Counted from the first letter of the stretch, positions 45,955-60,700 are shown. The stretch: 64,000 bases of DNA from Hetaerina americana (GCA_022747635.1 JAKTNV010000014.1:10241110-10305109); one strand, 5' to 3'. The notes: a model not told the origin generated them from the letters alone. Translations and numbers: made by a program.

Positions 45955-48495
45955 CGCTTCCGCAAAGTATCGCCTGAAACCATTCTGTTCGTGAACATGG
46001 GCAACTCCCCCGTCTTTTCTGCAGCAACCATTTTTCTCTTTCCGCTCCTAGGGATTCGCCAACCGAAGAAAATGAGCTTAGGAGACAATATGTCACGGGA
46101 AACTTAACTCGACGAAGCACTTGAGAACCTCGCTCTCATTGCACTTGACGTGAAAGCCCTTTGCCAATACGGCGTGCATTTCCCTGCCCTCCTCCCACCC
46201 GGACTGCTTCTTCCGCCCTCATCCTTTAAGAATGAGGCACTAACTATTTTCGCGCTCCCAAAAACCCTTCTGGACATGCTTTGTTTGTTTCTTCATCCCG
46301 TCCAGGGCCTCCCACATCCCCGCGGTGGGTGGCGTGGTAACCCAGCACCCGATATCCCTGGAAACAAATCGCCGTCGCATGCAATTGCCGTTCTCCTCCG
46401 TTAAATGCTCAATTTTCTCATTTCTGCTTTGGTGACTGAAAGCCCCGCTTCAAAACGTCGTGAAGGCGACACGAAGACCGCTTAAATGAAATATATTTCC
46501 GGTCAGTGTTAAATTTGGTACCACTAATAAGTGAAAGACGTTTAACCCGTGCATTGGAAATTAATATCTGAGTTTATTTGAAGTCCATGGAAATTTTCGC
46601 TACTGTTCTTTTGGAAAATTCAATAATTTACTTTCTTAGTTGTCCCCATTTTTGGTTGAAATGTAACGTTGAAAACCTTAAGCTCCCATATTTCATGGCT
46701 TTCTGAGGAAGTAGGCAGTTTGAGTTTTTGGGGTAATATCCAGGCGTTCGTTAAGTTTACCATCATAGGCATCAGTTAAATTTTATTAAAACCTCAGACC
46801 TTATACAGCAACGTCAAATCCAGTTTAGTATGGTTTTATTTATATTGAATGCAAATATGAATAGTAAACTAACCGTGTATAACGTCTCCGTATTCGCTCC
46901 GCAATAGTTCAACATTAATGGATAGACTCTTGCAAATATCCCAGCCTGAGACCTTTAATTTCTATAATTGGAGCGTACGACCTACTGAGTAATTATGTAT
47001 TAAGTTCATCCACTTGCTGCCGAACACACGCTAAATAGTGACCGGACGGCTTTATAGAGGGCATGATGGATTTACGTGCTGTCCACTCTTTATTCAAAGA
47101 CTCACCTGGTAATTTTTGTCGTCCGTAGTAATTATAAGTAGAGTGAAGCAGATTTGAAGTAACTGTACTTTCGTTTTTGCAGTCTAAAACTTTTTCATCG
47201 CATTTCATGGATAATTTAGAAAAGCAACTAATTGAAATTGTAATATTTTGTTGTTTTCAGACCACGTCAAACGATTCTTCATAAACGGAAACCGAATGTA
47301 CTCTTTAGTTATTCTAATTCCTGATATCAAGATGTAAACCTTTAGGAAACCAGCAATTCATTTGACGCCACAGGCGAACACTTAAAGCATAGATATACGA
47401 CATTCGAATACGTAAGAGTATCGTATACGAAATGATACTCATATTAGCGCTTGCGGTCGGTTTCGTTGTATCCTTCCTCCTTACAAAAATGCACCCATAC
47501 TGGACGACTTCGCTTTAACAGGCGTGGTTTTTTTCAGCATCGAACCTGAGAGGTCTGTGAGCTGTTTGTTACGCTTCCATGTTTCAGCTTCCAGTAAAAA
47601 TCACTTCAGCAACGACCTAGGAGATTTCTACAGCATGCGCATTAGTTGAAGAAGATTGTATCGAGATTGCAAGTGTATGTCGTTTTGCATAAATTTTCTT
47701 AATTTGCAGTATTAAGTGCTCGCTGTCAATTGGCAACGGTAATACAAGAACATATCATTTTGTTTTTTTTAATAGAATTAAAAAAATAAAGATTTTTTGC
47801 ATGGTCTAATGGCAGAAAAAGTGTACAACCATGAGAAATGTGGATTAATGGCTCATAAATGCATGCCATTTTCACGAAAAACTGATGTCATTAGCGGATT
47901 ATATAAGATTTATAATAGTGTTAACATTACGGTACATACCCTTTTTAAAAGTTATGTTAATAAATTTGTGGGAAAAAACATTCGAAATTTCATAATTTCA
48001 AAATTGGCACCTCGGATGTACAAGTAGAGACTTGCTTGCGTTTATAAACTGTAAATTCACTTCGTATTTGTTTGCAAACTACGCATGAATGGGTGTCGAA
48101 TTATTTTTCATCACTCGTCATTAATACATGTAGTAAGAAGGCACATGAACTCGTGTTGTCTCAATCCAACTTCCCTCCATTTTCCTTCCTTCCCTCCTTT
48201 TTTGAATGAAACAAAATAAATTTCGTTTAAAACGATTAGTAATTTTACATATTCCCTTAAAAATTACTGATTATAAACTTTACTCAATGCGATTCCATTT
48301 GATGAAAGAATAAGTGAACGAAAGTATTCAGCAGCGCGTTATCTCAGTAATTATCGGATAATTGACTGTGGAAACTACTCCAATCTAAGCCATAAGGCTC
48401 GCCTTATTCATAAATATAGGATTTGAGGGGAAGCATGCTCCTTCGACTATACCACTGATTTCCTACGATCTTCTGATACGCAAATATATTGGATA
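45955..48495. other. No gene recognised
   Basis: 46150-46400 is mildly GC-richer with an 84-codon frame without motif. The remainder is AT-rich. Confidence 0.5.
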
Positions 48496-48497
48496 TT

Positions 48498-48597
48498 AGG
48501 AGTTGTCCGAAACATACCTCTGGCTTGAACCTGGAACATTCCATACGGGAGCTCAACTCTCTACCCCATTGAGCACCACCACGCTGTTGGCTAAATA
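48498..48597 (-). repeat. tRNA-like SINE head
   Basis: The minus strand carries GTGGTGCTCAATGGGGTAGA (A-box region) and CCAGGTTCAAGCCAGAGG (B-box region), with spacing as in the SINE heads. No family-A body follows. Not a functional tRNA: the stems do not pair. Confidence 0.5.
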
Positions 48598-49499
48598 CTG
48601 AAGCTTTGTGAAAATTTGTTGGTGACAACTTGAGGAAAAAGTATTGCCCAATATATTTAATTTGATTTATTGGAAATTTGAAGTTTAAACCATATAAATA
48701 TATAAAATATCAGAGCTGCAATTAAATTTCACTTAAGACTAAAATTTGCAGAAGTCTTGGAACACGTGTACTCCTAATAAAATTATAAAATCTAACCCTT
48801 CTTGCTGTAAAGATTTGTCAGCATTATCTTGCCCGTAAATCCCAATCGCACCTACTCATAAAAACACATGCACAGGGAGAAATCATCGGGAAAATGGTTG
48901 AAGCTGGCCACTTCGGGGACTATTAACTGAAATACGGAAGTTTTCTACGAACTATAAATAATTCTAACGGATAAAGTATTGCAAAAAATATTTCTTTATC
49001 TACCCAGAGAGGATTGGGCATGTTTATCTTTCCAAGTCGAAATGATTTTATTCAATGTGTGTGTATGTGCCGTAAGGATTTCAGTAACAATTGTAAAATT
49101 CATTTCTTTTTCAACCAACATATTTGAATAAAGCATTAACTCTTTGTTTTTGCTAACAGGTTTTATTGTTCAAGACAGGTTTACGCTAAATGTATGGTCG
49201 ATTGGTCATTGAGTACACCGCTATGCCAATTCAATCATATTCTGATAACTTATTTGTTTTTCCACTGTTTATTTAAGTTTTTGAAAAGTTTATTCACTCA
49301 TATTGCTTTCTTTGAATTTTTCTTAGCTGAAATATCAGAAAATCTCATTAATATCACAAATGTTATTTCGGCGGTGCTAGCTATTTGTCAAGTCTTAGCA
49401 AGAGGAATCGCATTATTTTTTATAGAAAACGTAAATTCTGAAACGAGTTGTTAGGTTCCTTCAGACATAATTTTCTCTCCCAGCCATCTTTTGACCACC

Positions 49500-50070
49500 T
49501 GACGCCATTTCTGTTATGGGAACACAAATAGAAAGGAGTATAGAATATAAACAGGATGTCTAGATGTGGATATCGAGAAGGCCTTCGACAAAACCGAGAG
49601 GGTAATTTTAATGAAAATGATGCAGAAGACTGGATGATACCCTGAGAAAATATTAAGAGCGGCATAGAAATGGCCTCGGGCAGAAGTGAAGGTGGGTGGT
49701 GAGTTGATTAGGTTGATTTTGCGGACGATCAAGTAATATTTATAAGTAAATCAAACGGTTACAGCTATTGGTGAGTATATCAAATAAATACAAGTATGCC
49801 TTTTATGCCTGAAGTATAGGATCCAAGTCAATCAAAATTAAAGGGTAAGTAATGACATTCCCGAAAGTAGGAAGACTTGAGTTAATTTCTACAATATTGC
49901 GTAGGAAAATGAATGTAGTAGTCGGGACATTAAGGAAACGCATACCTTGGCTAAAACAGGATTTGCGAAAAGAAGGGAATCCATAATATACGCTAGTTTA
50001 AGACGCAGAGAAAAGATCGCTGAAGACTAATATTGAGCGTAGGGCTTAATTGATAAAAGACCTGGAGTTT
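49500..50070 (+). pseudogene. Degraded LINE reverse transcriptase fragment
   Basis: Conceptual translation across frameshifts and stops gives DAISVMGTQIERSIEYKQDV, then DVDIEKAFDKTERV (motif A, L-E-K-A-F-D type), then KVGGELIRL joined by a one-base shift to FADDQVIF (motif C, 49718-49729), and further on RDIKETHTLAKTGFAKRR (49940-49990), the conserved 'I-R-R-R-I-x-M-A-K-x-F' region of insect LINEs. Motif B is deleted. It is clearly a different family from the 23-kb LINE. At least four in-frame stops show it is old and non-functional. Confidence 0.75.
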
Positions 50071-50337
50071 CACCATAGCCCTTTATAAGCGCACATATGA
50101 TTGTTAGCTTTATTTTACAGGATGGCCTGTGAATATTCAATCACTGTTCTTCAAATATAGAATCACAAAACCTACCATTACGCGACTCGTGGCGAACTCA
50201 CGAATAATTGGACTGGGGTTACAAGATCTACTGACTGACTAACTCATCCTAGGAGGAAAATTGCGTTATTGATCGGAATAACCGCTACAATAATTAACCT
50301 GAAAGTTATTTTGATATTCAAGTTTAGTGCTCACCTA

Positions 50338-50434
50338 ATGATCAACCCCTAAATCGCCCAATACCTCTAGAATCGAACCCGAGCCCTCAAGTTAATAGCC
50401 CAGCGCTCTACCCGCTGGATCACCAGGCCTCTTC
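50338..50434 (-). repeat. tRNA-like SINE head
   Basis: The minus strand reads GGCCTGGTGATCCAGCGGGT, AGAGCGCTGGGCTATTAACT and GGGCTCGGGTTCGATTCTAG, a clear tRNA-derived head with both Pol III boxes, then decays. No intact acceptor stem. Confidence 0.65.
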
Positions 50435-50439
50435 TAAGG

Positions 50440-52845
50440 ATAAGGCGCAATAGTTGTTCCATCATAATCGCATCCTTGGTCTTTGAGACTAGGAGATGAG
50501 TGCAAATCAGATGCTTGTATCATGTATGGTTGTGGATGAGAATTAAGAAACGAAAGTGGGGCAAAGAGGGAGACTGAAGACGAAGTTTTGAATATGGTGC
50601 GAATATGGGGGAAGTTTCTTCGAAAAATGCGACTGAAAAAGTGGTTGGAGGTGATATTAATAGGTGTGAGGCGATATGTACTCGGTAGTAATTCTTATGG
50701 ACCTTCCAAAAACTAATTTTAACTGACAGGTTATCTGTGATGATGACCTCCGTTTGACGCATGCCCTATTTTGAATTTTCTTTTCATTAAAATAACCTTT
50801 TAAAATTTGCAATTGATTCAGGCCCGCCCTTTCTCTATTTTAAGATTGTTATATGATCTCCAAATGTGATAGCTGAAATCACATTGTCAGGGGCGAATGC
50901 TCCCTTGGAGACAAATGCTAATTCTAAATGGTGTTTACAGCACGAGCGAATGCTTGAACTCAGGAGTAATTGGCAACCTGCGACGTTTGAAATGGAGTGC
51001 GCAGGTCCTAAGAGGAAGGTGCCAAGTCACCATCAGTTTCGTATGCACTTCAAAACATTCGAAGTCATTCTTGCAACTACTAGTGTCACTTGACTCACAA
51101 ACGTCACGGGGTTAGGGGCGCAAGTTCATGGCTTACTCGAGTTACTCACTAAATAATGACACAGCGCTTCCTCCGTTTGTTCGTAATTCAGTGTTGGGAA
51201 GCATTTGATGAAAATGGGTGTGCCTCGTCTTATACCCTTCCGATACACTGTGATTTCCGCTTTGCATAATCACTAGACATAAGGTTATTTCTGGTACCTG
51301 ATCTCGGAAATTATTTTCCACTGAAAGTATTAAAAAAAGCGCATCGGAAATATTTTCTACTGAGAGTACTGAAAGTATTAATTCACGAGATTTGTTTATA
51401 TTTAGCAAAAAGAATGTTGATATTAACAAATTACCTTTGTTTTTTGTTGTCTCTTCTACAATTTTCCTCTAAATCCTTTCGGGTCGAATTTTAATTAGTA
51501 ATCTCACCTCTTCTACATATATCACAGAATTTTTTCATTAAATTAAAAAAACGAAACATTTCATTTCAACGACAAAGATACAGGTACGGTTTTATGCTCA
51601 AGGCGTTTCTTTCATTCGACTAAGGTTTAAAATATATCTCGTGGTTGATAAGTCTTGGCGTTGAACCCAAAGTTGAAAAATATCAATACAACTTGAAAAA
51701 ACTCAAGGTTTTCATTTAATCACTGGATATGTTCCTCTTTAGATATTTTTTTAAGAGTAACATAGCAAATTTACCTAATTTTAACTTGTCAGGAGAGGGC
51801 ATAGCATGATTAGTGTTTTATTAATTGTTGGTATTTCTTTTGAGGCAATTGGTTTTTGATAAGTTGATAATTAAATGGTGTCCAGATGCGCTGCTTCTCT
51901 ATTATAAACTGGCCGCTAATAGAAAACGTCAAACCTCAAGCTAAAGGAACGAAGCAAACAGCTCGACCAACTGGTTCCGAGTTTAGGGAAGTAATTAATA
52001 ATTCCTTCTGGACCAAATTTTGGAATAAGTTTCTTTCGCATATTCCTCCGGACCTCCGAGTTATATTTAGCAACCGAAACAAGAGTGCGTGGGTTGAGAA
52101 ATAAAGCCTTTTAAAAAAATTAAGAAAAAAAGAATTCCCGGTCAGTCCATCATCGACGCATCACATTCGCTACACGCATGATCCAGAATAACTTTTTTAC
52201 GAGCGATTTCGCTCGCGGAGGATGGACGTGAATATGGTGTGCAGTGGTCGCTGGAGTGAAAGGGAGCGATTCTATTTCGACGATGTCGTGATCGACCAGC
52301 ACACCACACAATTCCTTTCATACATGCGGCGTCTATTTTAGTGTCAAAATTCCTTGTCGTGTTTTTTTTGTTCTATTCGCCCCAGTTTGCGCGTTCTTTC
52401 AGTGAGGGATGAGGAATACCCCTTCTTCTCTAGTGATTGCAAACTGAGGCGTTACATCGTCCAGATCGCTTTGACTATCTCGACATCGTACGCAGTTGGG
52501 CAATCGTTTCACTGTTCTGGATAACGGTCGCATTCGTCGAAGATAGAAGAAAATTCAAATCTCTCTAGTCGATACTCATGCCAAATGTAGCGACAAATCT
52601 TCCTCAAATTCTTAATTGTCCACATTTCACAGTTTTACTCAAGTGCTCTAAAGTTGGGTAATTTAATATTATGTTAAAGGCTTTTAATTTGACTATTCGA
52701 GAAACCGACTCCTGGTTTCTTTCACCACAACACCAGCGACGTAATTGCGTATTTTCCCTGTAAATTAATGATTTAATCGTTCTCAGGACCCTTATAGGTA
52801 GTTCTTATCGTTGTCTGGCCAATAATAATAGGAGTCCAGATTCAA
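50440..52845. other. No gene recognised
   Basis: AT-rich. Short frames only. Confidence 0.5.
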
Positions 52846-52847
52846 TT

Positions 52848-53012
52848 GCGGGGGATGCTTCTGGGCACTCAAAGAGGAATACATGAAGTGCGATATTCTG
52901 AGTACCTTTGGGAAGAATGAGGTGGTTTTGGAAGTAGTGAGTGGATTCCACTTACGTTTAGGTCTTAAAGCAAGATTTAATTGAGCTCAACCCTCGCCTA
53001 AGAAACCGACCT
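52848..53012 (+). repeat. Highly degraded SINE A
   Basis: CCAGATTCAATTGCGGGGGA, TGCTTCTGGGCACTC and, at the 3' side, GAGCTCAACCCTCGCCTAAG with AAACCGACCTTTC match family-A positions in order, with heavy divergence between them. Confidence 0.4.
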
Positions 53013-53014
53013 TT

Positions 53015-56000
53015 CAATAGAATTTTTTTCCTATATTTTTATTAGGTTCCCTTGAAATGGTTTCTAACTGCGTCGCATTAAATCAAATCACTCGAACGCA
53101 TTTGAAAACCTCCCTTTCACGTCATAGAGCTCCCTCTTTTGCTTGCAAATGAATTCTCCGTCAAAGGGTCAGTGACTAAATCCGACCCTAAATGGCCGGA
53201 GTTGACCAAACTTCATTAATTTTCGCTTTCATCGATTAGCATTGGTAGGGGATTCTCGAAACAGTAAACCTACGTTCCCTGATCTCATTGTCATTTGCTG
53301 CCCTGTTTCTGAACTCAACAACTACTGATGAAGTTAATAATTATACATTGAACAGCTTCATTTGGTCATGACGCATGGTATTGAAACGTCAAAGTCGAAA
53401 AAGTCATAGGTACAATTACACACACGAAGTGCGAGTGAAAAAATACAACTGAAAAAAGTACAAACTGGATCAATAATTGGAACTAAAGAAATGTGCCTTT
53501 CTTAGAAGTAATCTGTATAATTCATGGCTAGATTCATGAAGTAATAAGCTTTGCCGAGTTTTTAGTTCTTAGACATTCGTTTGAAATATACTGATTTAAA
53601 ATCATGGGGTAACTGATTATATACGTATTACTGAAGTAAACTGAGAAATGATATAGTCTATTAGACTTTGTATAACATGGCATTTTTATGATGAAATACA
53701 AACGAATCAGGAAAACTTTTCCGATATCTCAGGTTCTCTAAACTAAAGAGTTTAGAAACATCCAAACTTACTTAAATACTTCAACATTGAGTGATGTTTT
53801 TCTGTGATTAGCGACGTTCTGCTGAATGGTGGATCAGGGCAACTGTGATGAAGGTTGATATCTATCAATGGCATCCGTGTGATGATGAGCTTGAGGACGG
53901 CCAACAAGCAAGAAATTGGAACGAGACGAAAGCCGTCCTTTTTTCGATGTATGGGGCCCTTATGAGGGGAGTTGCTTAAATTATAGGGAGAGGTTTCTTT
54001 TTTGGGTCACTCTAGCACGTGTGCGATGGGAAAGAGGAGTTGAAAGGGGTCTATTTTACGGGTTGGTTGGAAAAGATTAATATTACCGGGAGAGTTTTGC
54101 GAAGATGGAGGAGGATGAAGTCAGGCGGGATGGTAGGGGAAGGGTGAGAAGTATATTATTATTTTTTTATTTTTAATAAAGAGGCCTGCGGAAAAGAGAA
54201 AGAGAGGTGTGTAGACTTCGATACTTTGAGCGTATCGCCCACTCCTTATCTAATCCTGTCCCCGAAGGCCCCTGGCGAATCAGAAGTCGTCTTTATTGGA
54301 AGAGAGCCAATCAGAAGGCGGAACTCTTTCTCTTCCGGACGTGGTTGACTTGAAGAAGTTCTCGGTTAATAGAGTGACGAAGTCGGGCGCACCCGCAATC
54401 CGATATCATAAATGCCTGATTCACCTGGGTCAATTATCACTTTGGATGATTCATAATTGGTTACGAATGTATTGCCTATATTCCGCCAGGTTTATTGGGA
54501 AAACGATCTCCTTATTACTGCCGGCTGTATACCCTATGGCTTTTGTGAACTTAAGTGATTTATATTGTATCCCAGGAATATAGAGATGGAGATTGTGTTT
54601 TAAGGGTATACGAGATTATACTATATGTCGCCGATGAGTGTCGTGGGATATATAAACGAAGAAGAAGTACCGAAACGGTTTAACTGTACAAAATTTTATT
54701 TATGATGCTCACGTAATTATGTTGACTGTGCAAATGCACTGAAACTGAGTACTGCTATCAGATCTGCCGAAACTTTCGAAATACTTCTGCTAGGCAGTTG
54801 AAATCTAATGTTTTGAATCATGGAATCTCTGCTGTTGGCGGCCAGACTTGGCTCCAATGTAATCCTTCCTTGTCAGTACATCACAAAAAATATTATCTCT
54901 TTCGAATCGGCGCCAAATGTGAAAACCGGCCGTAAACTCAAGATCTTCATGATTTCGATACGTTTTAGTTATGGTGTGGAGAAATCACTTACATTCATAT
55001 CAATGTAAGTATTATTATTATGTACATATTGGCTCTGTACGGTTATCCTCCGCTATTGTTCTCTGATGTGTCAATTGGATTGTGGAAGTAGTTCAATGGT
55101 AGTTCCGTGCAAACTGATTTGCATTTATTGCACTCTAAAAATGCTTTAGAAATTTATGGAAATGTGTCGTAAACCTTTGTTGGCATGTTAGAGCTACAGA
55201 TATAAGCTTAATAAAATTCTTTAGATACATCTTGGTTTAAGGACACCCATATTTGTGTCGAAAACAATTACTCTCAAATGTCGTTCGGCCACAGAGACAA
55301 TAATTTCAAAAATAGCAATGTTAATTTTATTGTAGTTACTCGTTATTGTATCTGTCACGATCTCTTGGCTTCGGTTTGGGATTTTGGACGTTCTTAAGCA
55401 TGCAGTACCTGCATAGTTTTAAATGTGCCAGCAGGCGATCCGACGGCTTAGATGATGTCGCACTGGTCACTTCGAGCAAGAAAATCCATTACTTGAGAAA
55501 GCATTCGTCAAACTTTAATTCAAACGCATGCAATTTGATTCATCTGACCTGTACTACTTATTGCTCGTAATACCGGAGTAATTCGCTAACTTTCACGTTG
55601 GAATATAAGTAAACTGAAATAATTTTTATCATTGTACATTCCATATGCATCAGAGAAAGTATGGCAACCATTTTTTGTTGGCGACCGAGATTTTTTAAAG
55701 ACTTTTTGGTCAATAAGTTCGTTTGAATTGTTTGTTGTCAAATTTCCTAGTTCCTACTCCTTGGCTGGAAGAACTGATCGATTTTCACGGAGGGATGTGA
55801 CGACAATGGGCGAAATTTCACTTCAATCCTGTCGAACGCATAGTTCTTGTCATCCGTTTGGGATTTGACGCCTTCCCAAACACCGAGAGGTTTCCGACTA
55901 TTGGGCAATTTGACAGCTAATAAATCGGGTCAGCAAACTCATGCCATGCCATACATTTGAATTCACTCCTCTTCGTGGAAGAGTGGTTACCATCCCCCTG

Positions 56001-57628
56001 ACAGGCGGTGTCTAAAGATGAATGTGGTGAACTTCCTTCGCTAATGCGGCTGAAACGTTTCCTACAGTGCCGGCCTAGCATAGCGGAAACAGAGTACGGA
56101 AGGATCTTTCCGGAGTCTAGAAAGAATGAAAGTTTATTTCTTCCAACTTCTGGACGTGGACTCTGTTTCGACGTCGCTGGAGGAATTAATTCCCTGATTG
56201 CCATAAACACTGGTGAATGGCCTTGGCGGACTCTGCTCACGGTCAGGTGACGAAAAAATTAGTGTATCGCAACAACTCCGGGCATCTGAGTGATCAAACG
56301 AATCGCTGAAGAATTTTCCATGGCCTAGACATCATTTCCCGAAGGCTGAGTAGCCCAAATTAACTCCCTCCCCTCCCATTGTGCTTCGACCGTAAAGTGA
56401 GCCAACTCAATTTAGAATTTTGCGTTATCAGGTATCTAGTGCGTCAGTCAAGCGGGCGACCGCTTGTTTGAACGACTTAACCAGTCAAATAATTACTCTG
56501 AGTGACCTTATGTGTTCATTTAGTTAGATATTAGAGAACCTAATGAACTAACGCAGCGGTTTAAGCAGTTTACTGTGATCATTAGGAGGAACGTAAAAAA
56601 TACATACATCCGCTCTTTGATAAAAATGTCGAACCATTCTTTCTATTGCATGAGGGCTGAGTTAATTCGCGGCATATTACTTGGGTGAAGACTTATAGAA
56701 TCTCCGACCGAATTTATCAGTCGATTACCGACGTTTGGATAGTTTACCGTCACTATCAGGGTGAAGTCTCTGCATCCTGAAACGATGACAGAGTCCATCA
56801 CTATGTACGACCATACGTTGCTGTTCAAATTATCGCCCCAATTGGGGATGCGAGGACTCTCCACCCTTGTATCTATTCATATTTGAAAACACGATTCGTA
56901 GTCACTCGAAAATAATTTTTTTGTGGCCAATTCGCTTGTCTGACGACAAAAGATGCTGACCAGAGGTCAAATCTCCCATCCTAATAGTGTAATTATGACA
57001 GCGGTGTAGTGGAAGGTCAGATAATGTGTGGCGAGAAAAAATATTTTCCCCAATCTGCAATGTTAAGGACTTCTGTCTTTAAATAAGTTGTTTTATCTTC
57101 CAAAATTATACTAGACAGTACCGTGATCTAAATTCGTTCCGGAGCATTAGTTAACCTGGTTTAAATTGGAGCAATAGCCAACACATTTGACCTTTCATCT
57201 CTCCCCGATTGGTCGATTTCCTCCGTTACAGCTCAGTCCAAGAAATTAAAAGCATTTAATAATAAAAAGCTTAAATTTTCACGAATAGTCACCGATGTAC
57301 TTATTCTTCCGTTCTCACTTCTCCACCCACTAACTCTTTGGCCATCATTCTTCTGGTGAAGAAGAGGATGCCAGAGAATGCATTAAAATGTATTCTCGTA
57401 ACCTATTTGATTTATTACCCGTTTAATGAAAAAATACTTGTGGCATCTCCTCTAAAACCAATTAGTATTCGTCCTGGTAAGATTCAAAGGATGAAGTTAG
57501 ATCTTACCAATAATTGAGTGCCAAGGCTTATGTAATACAAAATTTCTAACGCCTTTACCCCAAAGAAACTTGCAAGTTCCCATTAATAAGTACGTAGTTC
57601 CTCAAAAATCACACAGCATACCTGTTGG
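53015..57628. other. No gene recognised
   Basis: AT-rich. A small perfect hairpin with 7-bp stem (CAAGCGG-GCGA-CCGCTTG) lies at about 56448-56465. Nothing else supportable. Confidence 0.5.
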
Positions 57629-57629
57629 T

Positions 57630-57712
57630 ACAACTGGCATCACCCGGAATCGAACCCTAGACCCTACAGTCCGGGACTGAATTTCTTATTTTCTAGTCTA
57701 CCACGAAGCTTA
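57630..57712 (-). repeat. tRNA-like SINE head
   Basis: The minus strand carries GGTCTAGGGTTCGATTCCGG and GTGATGCCAGTTG (B box and head/body junction). The A-box side is disrupted by an A-rich insertion. A relic only. Confidence 0.5.
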
Positions 57713-57714
57713 TC

Positions 57715-60700
57715 ATTTAAGGAAGGAAAAAAGGATTTAAGTTCCACGAAGTAATTCTCATTTCTAATACAATCACTTCGTCTTATACCGCCAACATCTT
57801 CACAACTCAGCAGGTTCCTTTAGCCGCTTCCTTAAGCAAAGTGGTGAACATGTTTTTACCCAACGATTATTTAACTGAGGAATGGTAGACCTTTATGCCA
57901 AACAATGTCCGACGCAAGTCGAAAGAACAAACCGGACAGCTGTTTGAATCTTGCTGAGAAACGCGAAGAAAAGCAAACATTTTTGTAAGAGATCTCTCGG
58001 ACGGCGCGGAATCCACCCCCGCGCCGCTTGATCTCTCATTCGCCCCCTCCTCCCCCCATTCCCTCTCGCCCTCCCACTCCCCTTTGACGTCAGAGGAAGT
58101 CGAGAAAGAGTCGCCTTTTAAACAATGAGCCCTTGGATTTTGTCCAAAAATTCCGATACTCGGGGCAAACGCGCACCCTTGTCGGCTGTGCGTTGCATTC
58201 GACCCCGCATGTTCGACCGCCCTCTCGCCCACACATGACGTCGGCTCAAGCGTGGGCTCCCCGCCTCACCCCAGCTGGAAGAGTTAAGTGACTCGGCTCA
58301 ATAAAACCTGCTTGCGTTATACTCAAAGCTGCATTGCCGTTTGAGATGTTTGCTCGGTCCGAGAGTGTGGTAAGGAACAGGTGACAAACCGCTTCTGCTG
58401 CGTGGGCGAAGTGGGAGGGTTTTCGACCGATCACCTTGCATGTGGGGCAAAAGAATGTTTTCGATAGCCAGTCGTTCACGTTCGCTCAGCGAGACTTATA
58501 GTATTGCTCTAAATCTTTTTCCGTTCTCTCACCACTCCCGGTTACCTCCCGTGTGAGTAACGCTCGTTACGGCCGTGCGATTGAATTTGATAAAGTGTTC
58601 TTTTTTCCCGCGTCGTTCAAACTTTGCTCTCCTAATTAAATGAAAAATATAAATATAATCTTGTTCCCTTCGCGTTCAGTTTTAATCGGGATCGGAAAGA
58701 GCGAGGGGAGTGATTCCTCTTACGCGTATGAAACGAACCAGCGGCCGCTCTTACTTCGCGAAAGCAAAATTCCTACTTTTTTATCGTCAGATTTCAAATG
58801 AAACGTACATTTATGCGCCGTGGGTTAAAAATGTATTTGTTTTATTCGCGTATTTTATATCCATGCTGGTTAGTGAATGGTGTTTTACTATTGGTATGAT
58901 TCTCAATCCGTAAAATGAATTTTCTGGTGCGATTATAATGGCGAGTAAGTAACGCCCAACTCCAATGCCACAGGTTCGAGTCTCGCATTGAATTAAATTA
59001 ATTTGCCGCAGAGAATCGGCTAATGGAAAACCCGGTGACAAGAGAAATGGGACCATCGAGTCCCTGGTCCATTGTCCATGGGGGATCCCACAGAAAGCAG
59101 AAATTACCCCGTTTCACTTGCTCATATGTCGTTATATGAATTTTCAGAGCTTATTGACTAATAAATAGATGCATGATAACATTTTTCAACGTTGAACGAT
59201 CGTTTTATGTTCACTCAAATACGAGTCTTAGGTTTCCCGAAGTCAATCAATATCGGGAAGCGATATTAATATTCCTATGGAGAAAGTCACCTTGAAAACA
59301 TAACATCATATACATTAGAAGATACTTCATAGATCTTTCGGTTTGCTGGCAATTACCCAACACCAAAATGGTGCTCAGAGAATGCATTGTTCGCAGTATT
59401 TACTTATTAATGAGGGTGTACTGGCGTAATTAGGCATGTCAAAGAAAACGTTGTACGTTTTAGCAAGCGGGAACCCATAGCCATTGCAACATTCCCATCG
59501 TTTCATTTTATGATTTAAACATGATTTGTATATTGTGGGGGTATTTATCTTGCGTTTATCTCAAAATATAATTCTCCTCGCCAGTTATACTTAAAGCGTC
59601 AACAAATTCGTTTATTTAGAATGCCACGGGTGCGCCTCGTGCTTTAAGGAAACCATCATCGATCTAATTATATAATACGTTGTTGCTAGCGAAAGGCTAC
59701 GCAGAAACGTTCCAGATGCATGCTCTTAAAAAAAATGAAAATGTTGCGAAAATTATATCTTCTCGTTCTCACCTTCATAATTTTTCTTTTACTTTTTCCT
59801 GTTCGTCGATTCCTGCTGCTAATTCTCGCGGATTTTATTTTGCAGTTTGGCGAGCGAAAAAGGCATCCCCACCGGAAGTGAATTTTTTTTGCCATCAATC
59901 TTCATTTTGACGCCTCGTCACAGTCGAAGGGGCGATATTTTCTTCCCTCCCTAGTCTCCCCCTTTTCTGTCGTTTTCTCCCCAACCCCACGCGTCCCCCG
60001 TGGGGGTCGTGGGCGAGTGGGGGAAAAATGCTCCAAGACGGGCTGCCGCCTGGGGCCCCAACCCACTCAGCGCCGCGTGGCACTCTTTTTAACCGGCGAC
60101 GAGGCGGAATGCGTGGGGTCCTCCCCCCTCGGACATATTCATTTTCCGGACCCTTTTATCGCGTAGCCAAAGTGAGTGATTGATTTATATTTAAAGAAAA
60201 AAGTTCTCAACAGATGCAAATTAACGTTCGATAGAAACAGGGGCCGTTTGATGACGGTGAAGTCTCAAAAATACCTCCTTAATTACAATCGAGTGGAAAC
60301 TGATTAATTTGGCGACACGTAAATTAATTGCTGGCCAAATTTTTTACATCTCAATTAACCTTATTTTAAAACTTGTTATGGACTTCCCAACGATAGTGCC
60401 CTTTGATCTATGTTACTACCTGATTTGATGTGAAACTATCCTACCGCCGACTGATACTGTTGTTAGTAACCAGGTATCCCCCAAATATTGCATCCCTTTT
60501 TTTATTGTATTTCGATCTAAAGTCGTAAGCCAATTCTACGTTACAGCAGTGGTTTCATTTCTCGACCTCTACCGTGCCTCTATGTGGCGATGTTTCTCTT
60601 AGATATTTGTTGTAATCTTTATCGTATTGTTGACTTCAAATGGCTTTTCTTTATTTCATTGAACATATTCTTACATATTCAGCCATAAATATAGTTATTG

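Noticed and set aside
50338..50434. Possible functional tRNA gene on the minus strand
   Set aside because: A and B boxes are present but the acceptor and anticodon stems do not pair; it fits a SINE head. The same applies to 2425-2486, 15180-15245, 37130-37190, 48500-48597 and 57630-57712.
53320..53340. CTGATGAAG as part of a hammerhead ribozyme
   Set aside because: The second conserved core strand and the three helices could not be found around it.
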